Below are positions 16,601-24,453 of a stretch of 47,391 nucleotides of DNA, in pieces (position 1 is the stretch's first letter; every line of letters begins with the position of its first letter). The stretch is taken from positions 1-47,391 of the forward strand of contig JAZQSX010000049.1 of the NCBI GenBank assembly GCA_045630285.1, in the 5' to 3' direction. A program made the position numbers and the translations under genes. The notes beneath the pieces were generated by a model. The model worked only from the letters and a program-made list of their open reading frames with translations, made no database searches and had not been told where the DNA came from. The DNA is from RGIG3009 sp045630285 (GTDB taxonomy: Bacteria; Bacillota; Clostridia; Oscillospirales; Acutalibacteraceae).

Positions 16601-19590
16601 ACCTCTTCGGTATCGACAACAACAAGGACTTCATCGTGTATCTGGATGATTTCTCGATGGTTGAGCTGCCGGAGGCCACGGGCATTGTCATTGGAACCTC
16701 CGATGAAATGACCATCCGTCCGGAAGGCTCTGCGACGCTGAACGTCCGCACCGAGCCTGCTGAGGCAGGTGCCGGTAAGCTGACTTGGGAAAGCAGCGAT
16801 CCCACCATCATTTCGGTGGATAAGAATGGTAAGATCACGGTTGTCGGTGCTGAAGGCTCGGTGACCATCACCGTGACCAACGATAAGGGCCTGACCGATA
16901 CTATCAAGGTGACGATCGACGACTATGCTGAGTTGCTGGAGAACGGCGACTTCGAAATGGGCGACACCTACTGGGCATCGCACTCCGTCATCAAGCCCGG
17001 CGTGGGTAAGGACGGCTCCTACGGTATGATCCTGAATAACGGCAACTCCAAGCAGGATAACTTCTACAAGGGCACCCTGCCGTTGCAGCCCGGGACGACC
17101 TACATCGTCGAATGGGATTATAAGGCGGCTTTTGAGTCCGAGTTCCGTCTGTGGGGCGACAAGATAGGCCTTGGTTCGCTGAGTGCCAACTCCAAGAACC
17201 CGGGCGAGTGGAAGCACGGCTCCAAGGTGTTTACCACGCCGTCCAATATGCAGGAGATCAATAGCGCAGCACTGAAGGGCTGGATCTTCTCGGTTACCAG
17301 CGATAAGGGCGGCGCCGACGACAAGGCGGTCGTGGATAACATCTCCATTAAGCTGTATGCTTCCGGCGTTGAGGCGGAATCCATTAAGCTGAACAAGCAG
17401 ACGATGACGATGATGCCCGGTCGTACCGAGAACCTCGCCATCATGGCGACGCCGGTCGACGGTGACATCAACCGTTCCAAGTGGTATTCCAGCGACGAAA
17501 ACGTGGCGACCGTCGAGTACGGTATCGTGACGGCTGTCGGTAAGGGTACCGCCACCATCACCGCCGAGACGCTGAGCGGCCTGAAGGCCACTTGCGTAGT
17601 CACGGTTGCCGGTGAGCCCGCATTCATCACCAACGGTACCTTCGAGGATGCCGAGGACGATGCGTGGATCCTGGGCGGCGGTGCTTCGATAACCGAGAAG
17701 ACCGGTGTGCAGAACACCCATTCCGGCACACTGACCACTGCTGAGACCGACGTTCTTAGCCAGAAGGTCACCGGCCTGAAACCGGAGACCACCTATCAGC
17801 TGTTCATCCGTTATCGCGGCGCTGCCGCCGGCAAGATGACGATCTCGCTGATCAACGGTGAAGAGCTCGCACTGCTTGAGAAGTCTGTGGACGTTACTGC
17901 GTCCTGGACGAAGGTGACCTACGAGTTTACCACGCCTGCCGAGATCGATGAGGAGTCTGTCCTGTCCTTCGTCAAGACGAGTGGCAGCGGCGCTCTCTAC
18001 ATTGATAACGTGTTCCTGTCCCAGAAGGCTTCGATGATCGACCTGGTCGTCGAGAACCTGATTTGGGACGGCGGCAACGAGCAGGTGAAGCCCGGTACCG
18101 AGCTGACCTTCTTCGTGATGATCAAGAACCAGGGCGACGATCCGGTCAAGTATGGCTCCATCATCGACACCGATATTTGTGTGGACGGTAAACCTGTCCA
18201 GACCATCAGCTATCTGGTGCCGGCCGATATGACCACCGGCTCGACTGTGTTGATCTCCGGTACGACCCCGTGGGCTGCGGTGGAAGGTGACCACGTCATC
18301 TCCGCCCGTGTCAACTCCACTATGTCGGTTCTGGAGTTTGATCCCACCAACAACAACCGCTTCCAGACGGATTTGCGCGTCAACGACGTGCTCCTGGAAA
18401 TCCCGGATGTCGCTGCGAACGCCGGCTTCGATACGCTCGGCTTCAGCGATGACTTCAACAACATTGGCCTCATCGACTCCGGCGACACCCGCGCTGATGG
18501 CTACAAGTGGTATGTCAGCCGTCCGTACGGTACGCCTTCCGTCACGGCCGACGGCTACTTCATCAAAGATGGCGTTCTGACGCTGGTCGACACTCTCCCG
18601 ACCTACAACATGTCCCTGACCACTGCTGAGTACAACAGCGGTATCGGCTTCTCCTACAACCAGGGTTACATGGAAGTGCGTATCCGCATCCCGCGTCCGC
18701 GCGAGAATCAGGCGGGTGAAAAGGGTATCCCGGCAATCTGGTCGCTGCCCATTGATAAGCTGCAGGGCCACGAGGATGCTAACTGGGTTGAAATGGACTG
18801 GCTCGAGTATTGGGGCTTGGATGGCGGCAAGAAGCCGGAAGGCTACTACACCATTACCCTGCACGACCAGGATGCTGTGAACTCTCCGAATCCGTACTAC
18901 AACAAGAACTCCAACTACTCGAAGCGTGGTCTCGGCGATGGCGAGTGGCACACCATGGGTTGGCTGTGGGTGCAGAACGCAGTTGTTGCCTACGTTGACG
19001 GCGAAGAAGTGTTCCGCTTGAAGTACGATCCCGAAGGCTTCTCCGATCCGATGTGCTCTGTCGTTTCGCCCGGTGATAAGGGCGGTGTCGGTGCGTTCTC
19101 CTACATGAACGAGCAGTGGCTGCCTGTCCACATCAGCGGTTCGAAGGATAACCCGATGGAGATGGATTACATCCGCATCTGGACCAGCACCGGCGGTGGC
19201 AGCATCGATATCGGTGGTGGCAATGGCGACGAGGAGATCGTCGACATGGAAACTGAGGACTTCTGGTACAACTACTGCACCGACGATTGGGGCGATCCCA
19301 TTGTCGAAGCGACTGAGGACAACTACCTGAACATCCTGAACGGTCAGGAGATCTGGGAGAACCTGTCCGAGGATCGCCGTGCAGAGATCAATGCGTACCT
19401 CGAAAGCCTGGGTCAGCCCACCTACGATGAGCTGCTTGCTGATGCGCTGATCATCGCTGAGGGCGGCACACCCGGATCTCCCGATACCGGTGAGCACATG
19501 GTATGGCCTGCCATTGCGGCGGCGATCATGGCTCTGAGTGCGGTGATCCTGTGGCTTGCCCGCAGACGCAAGAAAAAGAACAAGAAATAA
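10612..19590 (+). CDS. Giant surface protein C: 9 Big_2, 11 CBM-like modules, CARDB, GH16-like, SPDTG sortase signal
   Basis: This 2992-residue protein is the largest in the window. The signal peptide (about 1-33) is nearly identical to that of B. It opens with four consecutive CBM-like modules, then mixes Big_2 and CBM-like modules to about residue 2470. Modules start with 'NGDFE'/'GGDFE' and end with 'YIDDFSL'-type strands; the Big_2 repeats carry W(T/E)SSDxxVATV. Then come a CARDB-like domain (about 2475-2590), a GH16-like domain (about 2605-2857) with E2727-M-D2729-W-L-E2732, the same helical stalk as B, and S2956-P-D-T-G with a hydrophobic segment and basic tail. The start at 10612 fits the ribosome site and signal peptide. 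The predicted role is a wall-anchored, very long multivalent glycan-binding protein with a possible glucanase tip near the wall. Substrate is unknown. Confidence 0.87.
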   Translation: MKTNARRIVSWIAAMTLLLTCAISGLVLPAAATGEAVENLVPNGDFEQGAVAPWTGTNEYVSVKDGVGFGGTKGLELGAHTAAVEIYWKSFAPTLEPNSVYEITYLAKGPKIRLSGNSLTDISIETSYSEEVEGEWTTVRSIVKTKDNPAFDANWGVYFRRDGAATEATYIDNVVMTKYSDKTQHIVGGSFDAIGRDHWYNHLNAGATVVTEADGNKALQIPADLSGDKWVTDPYLTPGVEYTVTFKAKGAPINFFIYGGPSADPYATGGDTGTWATTEQSDTYKTYTYVFTAGSGVASTDDYLLNLTRNTAATKTGAVTYIDDFSLVETPDPVFEMPSPDFSGEHGFTYNSTLAGSFAAGDAVPTQTDTDGNKYITVPANGKYIRSPLVKYNLAKGDWIRIEFKMRKNDAGKATLAMQLQGGMFDGYAQPEWTIEDASTGTTGNGEWFTYVTYAQAQQATTGFYAVPFLLSNKTTADLTVDIDDFQIEVLPAGTTKYDFELLDGSGFDEKSSALNDYGFGGLFNDGGKIVADPADAKNNVLYFDGTAAKVQAYFYPINYTYVPDGTNTKKNVRMEANALYKLTYRQKGAGTTTPGITSSYGTVLSVAGEPGKASDEWKTITVYYQTAASINPNYGWDFKTSGEVYLDDFSLKMVQPATSVELDKTTAKVTEGETLKLNAVAKPEGSFAAGITWTSSDETVATVADGVVTALKAGTTTITATSGTLTATCAVTVEAKGEVIEDLFTNGDFEQGASVAWGNSSYVQSGVGKDGSYGYYHNRTEADEWAATAQVRYKAVLAGKLEVNTEYILTFDYKTSGAALGQFYFDVNFGKTSDGKDFNSGFDLPAGVSSWTTQTVKFTTPATITPNTGWEFSIRARGGVGEVWYDNFKLTKAPKVALEGIALNKTTATVEVDSTVALTVTATPDGADLSALTWESSDATVAKVEGGIVTGLKAGTATITAKVGDITATCVVTVEAKAAVDPDVLVDEKFENGPQGVFAGATDTSTSWKIVDGGVDGGKALAITYKNGDRWFKWNTLTFEPNTRYSITFLAKGPQVRLGVYKYSGSVDAKGGSFNLYTRPYQDDWTSYRLEFTTGANGFGYDPANAGYGMFFNRASALADTTEVTLIDNFKIAKTDETTDRIVGGDFTYPGMQQWYGKHLSNTADGYVVVADPDDATNKVLKIPASTGQLGDNFLQGVYLEAGRLYELSFKAKGAPFGVFMPKKQTSGGTLTGDTWFHTEESADWKTYTYTFTTTATAAGYAEANWILNVSRNMDVTGDSYIDDFSIKLTTIPDATAVTLNKTETSLGVNATETLTFTTTPTGAKYDSVSWKSSDENVATVVDGVVTGKATGTATITVTVMVGDTALTATCTVKVVVKAESFEIVQDSLHLAPSTNSNRLWVYETIDLVTVPADADISGLIWKSSDETVATVDAKGQVKAIGAGTATITVTDGTLSDSITVTVDAFGERITGGDFEGDDWNITYWTSSIIKDGACTLTADPENPDNTVLMVPAQSQAKWMWPAHVDAGVVYKLTMKVKSANGESMIHITPSYVQGASDSGWVSKTISTEGWTEVSYIIHTVSTGLNRNYLYGFGTNLGAAPMFVDDVSMVQLPDATSIALEDTSIGVKGSKDLALTTTPAESNVPALTWESSDPTIISVDQSGKITAVAGEGSVTITAKSADGSLSASCTVSIAGDYATEIKLNHDTHYAKKNSTLQLTMSTTPANALYKNLVWTSSDETIATVDQNGLVTILDKEGETVITLTSGELTATCKVVVPGTAQSFELKDETIKLAPKRGSSTITKTLVIVTTPPNSTAGDLTWTSSNEAVATVDANGLVTALAEGETTITVKNADGSITDTCVVTVAWDGERIPGGDFESGDWNVRTWSSIIKDGKGYVITDPDDMDNMVLAFPRDNDALSALWMNSLHVNAGKTYRISFKVKGESAAQLAAYFHPTSCSLNGWKYVSNLTNEWTEVSYVFTTNALDDGTSAALNRNYLFGIDNNKDFIVYLDDFSMVELPEATGIVIGTSDEMTIRPEGSATLNVRTEPAEAGAGKLTWESSDPTIISVDKNGKITVVGAEGSVTITVTNDKGLTDTIKVTIDDYAELLENGDFEMGDTYWASHSVIKPGVGKDGSYGMILNNGNSKQDNFYKGTLPLQPGTTYIVEWDYKAAFESEFRLWGDKIGLGSLSANSKNPGEWKHGSKVFTTPSNMQEINSAALKGWIFSVTSDKGGADDKAVVDNISIKLYASGVEAESIKLNKQTMTMMPGRTENLAIMATPVDGDINRSKWYSSDENVATVEYGIVTAVGKGTATITAETLSGLKATCVVTVAGEPAFITNGTFEDAEDDAWILGGGASITEKTGVQNTHSGTLTTAETDVLSQKVTGLKPETTYQLFIRYRGAAAGKMTISLINGEELALLEKSVDVTASWTKVTYEFTTPAEIDEESVLSFVKTSGSGALYIDNVFLSQKASMIDLVVENLIWDGGNEQVKPGTELTFFVMIKNQGDDPVKYGSIIDTDICVDGKPVQTISYLVPADMTTGSTVLISGTTPWAAVEGDHVISARVNSTMSVLEFDPTNNNRFQTDLRVNDVLLEIPDVAANAGFDTLGFSDDFNNIGLIDSGDTRADGYKWYVSRPYGTPSVTADGYFIKDGVLTLVDTLPTYNMSLTTAEYNSGIGFSYNQGYMEVRIRIPRPRENQAGEKGIPAIWSLPIDKLQGHEDANWVEMDWLEYWGLDGGKKPEGYYTITLHDQDAVNSPNPYYNKNSNYSKRGLGDGEWHTMGWLWVQNAVVAYVDGEEVFRLKYDPEGFSDPMCSVVSPGDKGGVGAFSYMNEQWLPVHISGSKDNPMEMDYIRIWTSTGGGSIDIGGGNGDEEIVDMETEDFWYNYCTDDWGDPIVEATEDNYLNILNGQEIWENLSEDRRAEINAYLESLGQPTYDELLADALIIAEGGTPGSPDTGEHMVWPAIAAAIMALSAVILWLARRRKKKNKK

Positions 19591-19599
19591 GCCTAACCG

Positions 19600-19652
19600 C
19601 TAATCTGTTCGGTGGCGGACGCTGGGGAAGCACCGGCGGCCGCGCTTTTTTT
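19600..19652 (+). terminator. Possible terminator after gene C
   Basis: A GC-rich segment with CGGTG/CACCG pairing and a GCGGCCGC palindrome is followed by seven T residues at 19646-19652. The stem is less regular than those of the other genes. Confidence 0.4.
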
Positions 19653-19723
19653 GAATACAGTGGCACACCGGGCGCAAGAAAGCATATTGTCGAATTAAAA
19701 TTATGCACAGAGCAAAAATTTTG

Positions 19724-19752
19724 TTGCTTTTGTATGATGCGCGTGCTATAAT
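19724..19752 (+). promoter_or_regulatory. Promoter of gene D
   Basis: TTGCTT (19724-19729), a 17-bp spacer and a perfect TATAAT (19747-19752) give a leader of about 40 bases to the ATG at 19800. Confidence 0.75.
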
Positions 19753-19799
19753 AAAATGGCATATCGGCCAATAAGGTCGAGCGTGAAAGAGGTTAGAGT

Positions 19800-22700
19800 A
19801 TGAAACAGAGCAAATTGAGAGCCCTTCTGGCTGGCTTCACCGTATTGGTGTTGCTGATCTCCTGCGCCGTTTCCGGGTTGGTTCTGCCCGTATCGGCGGC
19901 GTCGGTGACTCCCAGCAGCTTGTCCTTGACCTATGAAAATCTGTGGATTATGACGGGACGCGTGCGTTCCATGGGAAGCTCGACGGTCACGTACAGTGAC
20001 AAGACGACGGCAACCGTGGCGGGCAATGCGATCACGTGGAAGATTGCCGATAATACGGTGGCGACGATCGACACCGACGGCTTGATCACCCCGATCAAGG
20101 TGGGTGAAACCACGATCACCGCTACGCTGACCGGTGCCACCGATGCTTCGGGCAATGCGGTGACAGCGACCTGCGTTTTGCACGTGGTGGACGGCTCGAA
20201 GTACGTGTATGCCGACGTGCCGCACACGCTGGGCGACACGGAGTACATCGCCAACGGTGATTTCGAGCAGGGAAATACGTACTGGGGCAAGAGCGAGAAG
20301 GTTGTGGCAGGTGTCGGCAAAGACGGCAGCTACGGCTTCCAGCTGACTGCCGCCGGCGACGGTCAGTACTATAAAAATGCCATTGCGGTCAAGCCGAACA
20401 CGACCTATGTGTTCAGCTACGATTATCTGCCGGGTAAGAACTCTTCGTTCTACGTGGAGGGTAGCCGTTTCCAGACCGGCCGCAAAACGCATACTTATGG
20501 AGAAAACGCCACCCGTGAGTGGCAGACCTATACCACGGTGTTTACCACCTCCAAGACGATGAGTTTGTCCACGGGTTGGGATCTGGTCATCAAGGCGACC
20601 AAAGCCGACCCGGAAGAGCCGATCGTGATCGACAACATTTCGGTGCGTGAGTACGTTTCTGCGTTGGAAGTGGAGACGCTCATCCTCTCTCATCCGAAGA
20701 TGAATATGTATGCCGGCCAAAAACAGGTGCTGACGGCGTATTCCGATCCGTACGGCGGCAACCTGAACGATATGACGTGGGAAAGCAGCAACGACAACGT
20801 GGCGACCGTTTCCAACGGTTACGTCGTAGCGGTCGGCAAAGGCACGGCGACTATCACGGCAACGGCGAGAAACGGCGTGAGCGCTACCTGCGTTGTCACT
20901 GTATCTGAGGTCGATAACAATTCGTTGTTCAAGAACAGCGATATGGAAGAATCCAGCCGTTCGATGTGGAAGACCAACAAAGGCTATTTGGTGCAGTATG
21001 CCATGGTCGACGGCGACCGTGCGTTGAAGCTGGGATATTATCGCCCGGTGGCACAGACTGTCAGCGGCTTGGCTGCGGGCACGACCTATACGCTGGCAGG
21101 CTCTGCCAAGCTGGTGAACGCCGAGTATCTCGGTGTGACCGTTATGGACGGCGACACGGTGCTGTTCAGCCGGGTAAGCGATCCGTACACGCTGGATTGG
21201 GACACGGTTTGGAGCGATGAAGAAAACACCATGGTGGCCCCGTTTTCGGAGGGCTATACCTTCACCACCCCCGCTGAAGGTTTCAGCGGCACGGTGACGG
21301 TGATCTTCTCGGTGCTTGAGGAGGGCGAGCAGCCCGTTACCGAGCTTGTGACCGGTACGAACCCCGGTACGGGCGACATCGTGCAGGGCGACAACGACCT
21401 GACCGACGAAGAAGACGAAGTCCTGGCAAGTATGCAAGCTTATCTGGATGATCTGCTGTTGTATGAGCCGATCGGCAGTGATATTGACCTGACGATCACC
21501 GATCTCAAATACAGCGGTGACGATAACGGTCAGGTAACCCCCGGCACGCCGGTGACTTTCTCGGTGGTTGTGAAAAACAACGGTACCGATCCGATCCCGG
21601 TCGGCAAGAAGTTCACAGTGGATTTCTCGACCGGTCTGGAGGTCGTCCGTACGGTGGTTTACACCAGCGGCGTGCCTGCCGGTGGCGAGGTTGTGATCGC
21701 TGCCGAGCCGTGGGAAGCGGTGGCAGGCGACCATATGATCGCAGCGCGTGTTAATGCGGGCTGGGATATTATCGAAACCCATATGGAGGGTAATAACACC
21801 TATCAGCTCAACCTGCGTGTGGCGGCGGATCGCTTGGCTCCGACGTATGATAACGTGGCGCAGGTGGTGCAGCAGGCGGGTATGGATCGGTTGACGCTGA
21901 GCGACGATTTCAACAGTTTGGATACGGTCGATATGTACGCCAGCGGTGTCGAAGGCTACAAGTGGTACGTGACCCGTCCGTGGGGCGGAACGACGCTGAC
22001 TGTCAACGACTATATGGTCAACGACGGCGTCCTGACGCTGATGAACGAGGTCCCGACGTACGGCATTGCCTTTAACAGCGTTGACGTAAAGACGCTGAAC
22101 GGTTTCCGCTACAAGCACGGATATCTTGAGGTGCGCTTGCGCATCGTGCGTCCCAGTCCCAACGGTGCGGGCGAAGAGGGTATTCCGGCCGTGTGGTCAT
22201 TTACGCAGGATAAAGCATTGGAGCAGGGCATGTTGAGCCATGGCTTGACGGCGGGCAACGATACCGACTGGGTCGAGCTTGACTGGCTCGAATACTGGGG
22301 CATTACCAAGCAGTGGAAGGGCGGATATTACACCATTACCTTCCACGATTCCACGACGCAGAAGGAAGAGCCCTTCTACAGTAACAGCAACCATAGCTTG
22401 AATGGTCTGGGCGATGCCGAATGGCATACCATGGGCTGGCTGTGGGATTACAACGGTGTTCGTTGCTTCCTCGACGGCGTTGAGACGATGAATCTGTTCT
22501 GGGATCCCGATGCTTCGGCGGTGCCGAATGCGTCTGCAAAAACTGCGACGATTGAGAATGAAGACGGCACGACCACGACCACGACCTACGGTGGCAAGGG
22601 CACCGATCCCGGTGTGTTCTCCTGGGCCAACGAGGAAGCGGCGGTGCTGTATCTCGGCGGTGCGAAGGATAACCCGCTGGAGATCGACTACGTCCGTGTG

Positions 22701-24269
22701 TGGCAGACCAGCGAGCCGGAGACTGTCTCCGACAATATCACGATGGATCAAAGCGAGCTGACGATATCGGAGCACGACCGTGAGCGCCTGACGGTATCGG
22801 TCCCGAGCGGCGAGGATGCCGGTACGCTTCGGTGGAAGAGCAGCGATCCGACGGTCGCTACCGTGCACGGCAATGGCGAGGTGTATGCCCGCAACGCCGG
22901 TACGGCGATCATCACGGCGACCAACGCCAACGGCGTTTCGACCTGGTGTACCGTAAACGTGGAGCATAACCTGTTGACCGGTGCGGACTTTGAGTGGGAT
23001 AACGACCTGCTGCATAAGCACTGGATCTACAGTATAACGAGCAATGCGAGCTATGCTACGCTGACGGCAGATCCTGCTGATGCAAGTAATCAGGTGTTGC
23101 AGCTGAAACCGATGGACAGCAGCATGTCACGGTATTATTACAACCTGCCGGTAGAAAAGGGAAAAACGTACCGTGTGACCGGCAAGTACAAGGGCACGAC
23201 GTATATGCGTATTCACATGGGCAGCACGTATACGTCCTCGATCGACGATCTGAACACCGCCAGCGATTCCACCGCCAGCGGTTGGAAAAGTCTGGTAGGC
23301 TCGGCGGCGGATGCCAACGGGTGGAAGACGTTTGCCTTTGAGTTTACGACCAGAGCAGAGCCCTCGAGCTGGAACCGGAATTATATTTTGGCGTTTGGTA
23401 ATAATAGCGCAAGCGCCAGCACGTACCTGGATGATCTGGTGATGACCGCCGTGGACGACGTGCCGCAGAGCACCTACACCGTGACGGTGGATCCGATGAC
23501 CAACGGCTCGGTGACGATGAAGGCCAACGGCGGTACGATCTCGAGCGGTGCGGCGCTGACGCCGGGCACCTACGTCGACATTACCGTGGCACCGTCGAGC
23601 GGCTATCAGCTCAAGCTCGGCAGCCTGGAGTATGCGTATGCGCAGCCCGCCCGTGACGGCAGCTATGCTGTCACCCGTGAGGTGCTGAACAAGAACAACA
23701 GCACCTTCGGCTATGGCACCGGTCTGAGTTTCCGTATGGTGATGCCGGCTGAGGACGTGACGTTGAGTGCGGCGTTTGAGAAGATTTCGACCAACACGAT
23801 GCCGGCGGCAACGCTGGGTACGTCGGTGTTCAAGAACGATGAAAACGACGTTACCGGTATTCGCTTCCTCAACCGTCTGTACGTGACGGATTGGGATCCG
23901 AACGGCGACGGTGTGTACGTCACCTACAACGGTCAGAAGCAGAAGGTCGCCCAGTTCGGCGCACTGCTCAAGCGTTCGACCAACACGGACGTTGAGCTGA
24001 CGTTGGAGAACTACGAGGCGCACAAGTCCGACAGTAGTGCGACCAAGATCTGGAAATCGACCGGTTGCGTCGGCGAGAACGTGCATCTGGTAGACTACAC
24101 CGAGGGGTATGTGGACTTTACCATTATCATGACCTCCTCGATCGCCAATCGTTACTCGTTCCTGAACCGTGAATACACCACCTGTGCCTATGTGGTGCTG
24201 GAGGACGGTACGACGCTGTATACCGAAGCGTTTACCGACTCGGTGTTGGGTGCCTTGGAGCGTCAGTAA
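19800..24269 (+). CDS. Secreted protein D: Big_2, CBM-like, CARDB, GH16-like and a novel C-terminal domain, no anchor
   Basis: This 1489-residue protein has a signal peptide (about 1-34). Next come Big_2 (about 35-135), a CBM-like module (about 145-285), Big_2 (about 290-375) and a second CBM-like module (about 378-550) with an acidic linker. A CARDB-like domain (about 561-675) is followed by a GH16-like domain (about 695-970) with E826-L-D828-W-L-E831. After GH16, unlike in A-C, there are further Big_2 and CBM-like modules (about 978-1220), a beta-rich segment ending 'MPAEDVTLSAAFE', similar in style to InlB-type repeats (about 1221-1330), and a terminal domain (about 1337-1489) shared with protein E. 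No transmembrane helix or sortase motif follows, so it is secreted or held non-covalently. Start codon, promoter and terminator are clear. Confidence 0.86.
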   Translation: MKQSKLRALLAGFTVLVLLISCAVSGLVLPVSAASVTPSSLSLTYENLWIMTGRVRSMGSSTVTYSDKTTATVAGNAITWKIADNTVATIDTDGLITPIKVGETTITATLTGATDASGNAVTATCVLHVVDGSKYVYADVPHTLGDTEYIANGDFEQGNTYWGKSEKVVAGVGKDGSYGFQLTAAGDGQYYKNAIAVKPNTTYVFSYDYLPGKNSSFYVEGSRFQTGRKTHTYGENATREWQTYTTVFTTSKTMSLSTGWDLVIKATKADPEEPIVIDNISVREYVSALEVETLILSHPKMNMYAGQKQVLTAYSDPYGGNLNDMTWESSNDNVATVSNGYVVAVGKGTATITATARNGVSATCVVTVSEVDNNSLFKNSDMEESSRSMWKTNKGYLVQYAMVDGDRALKLGYYRPVAQTVSGLAAGTTYTLAGSAKLVNAEYLGVTVMDGDTVLFSRVSDPYTLDWDTVWSDEENTMVAPFSEGYTFTTPAEGFSGTVTVIFSVLEEGEQPVTELVTGTNPGTGDIVQGDNDLTDEEDEVLASMQAYLDDLLLYEPIGSDIDLTITDLKYSGDDNGQVTPGTPVTFSVVVKNNGTDPIPVGKKFTVDFSTGLEVVRTVVYTSGVPAGGEVVIAAEPWEAVAGDHMIAARVNAGWDIIETHMEGNNTYQLNLRVAADRLAPTYDNVAQVVQQAGMDRLTLSDDFNSLDTVDMYASGVEGYKWYVTRPWGGTTLTVNDYMVNDGVLTLMNEVPTYGIAFNSVDVKTLNGFRYKHGYLEVRLRIVRPSPNGAGEEGIPAVWSFTQDKALEQGMLSHGLTAGNDTDWVELDWLEYWGITKQWKGGYYTITFHDSTTQKEEPFYSNSNHSLNGLGDAEWHTMGWLWDYNGVRCFLDGVETMNLFWDPDASAVPNASAKTATIENEDGTTTTTTYGGKGTDPGVFSWANEEAAVLYLGGAKDNPLEIDYVRVWQTSEPETVSDNITMDQSELTISEHDRERLTVSVPSGEDAGTLRWKSSDPTVATVHGNGEVYARNAGTAIITATNANGVSTWCTVNVEHNLLTGADFEWDNDLLHKHWIYSITSNASYATLTADPADASNQVLQLKPMDSSMSRYYYNLPVEKGKTYRVTGKYKGTTYMRIHMGSTYTSSIDDLNTASDSTASGWKSLVGSAADANGWKTFAFEFTTRAEPSSWNRNYILAFGNNSASASTYLDDLVMTAVDDVPQSTYTVTVDPMTNGSVTMKANGGTISSGAALTPGTYVDITVAPSSGYQLKLGSLEYAYAQPARDGSYAVTREVLNKNNSTFGYGTGLSFRMVMPAEDVTLSAAFEKISTNTMPAATLGTSVFKNDENDVTGIRFLNRLYVTDWDPNGDGVYVTYNGQKQKVAQFGALLKRSTNTDVELTLENYEAHKSDSSATKIWKSTGCVGENVHLVDYTEGYVDFTIIMTSSIANRYSFLNREYTTCAYVVLEDGTTLYTEAFTDSVLGALERQ

Positions 24270-24276
24270 TCATACA

Positions 24277-24311
24277 AGCGACCAAAGCTGCGGCTTTGGT
24301 CGCTTTTTCTT
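24277..24311 (+). terminator. Rho-independent terminator after gene D
   Basis: AGCGACCAAAGC and GCTTTGGTCGCT pair perfectly around a short loop and are followed by TTTTTCTT. Confidence 0.93.
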
Positions 24312-24392
24312 GTCAAAAATACGATCAATAAAGGGCACATAGATCACCGAAAAGCAAAGGCGAAAGACTCTATAAAAATTTACAATTAGTAC

Positions 24393-24421
24393 TTGTTTGC
24401 GGGGCGGCGTTTTGCTACAAT
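24393..24421 (+). promoter_or_regulatory. Promoter of the GH3 gene
   Basis: TTGTTT (24393-24398), a 17-bp spacer and TACAAT (24416-24421) precede the GH3 gene. The ribosome site GGAGGGG lies about 8 bases before its ATG. Confidence 0.6.
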
Positions 24422-24453
24422 AAGGGCAGGGTTGTAATCGGAGGGGATGTAGA

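Noticed and set aside
10564..19497. Antisense open frame of nearly 3000 codons opposite gene C, and similar long ones opposite B and E
   Set aside because: They share codon boundaries with the sense genes and arise from the absence of TTA/CTA/TCA codons. They have no ribosome sites, and their translations are Arg/His-rich and show no domains, whereas the sense frames have clear modular structure.
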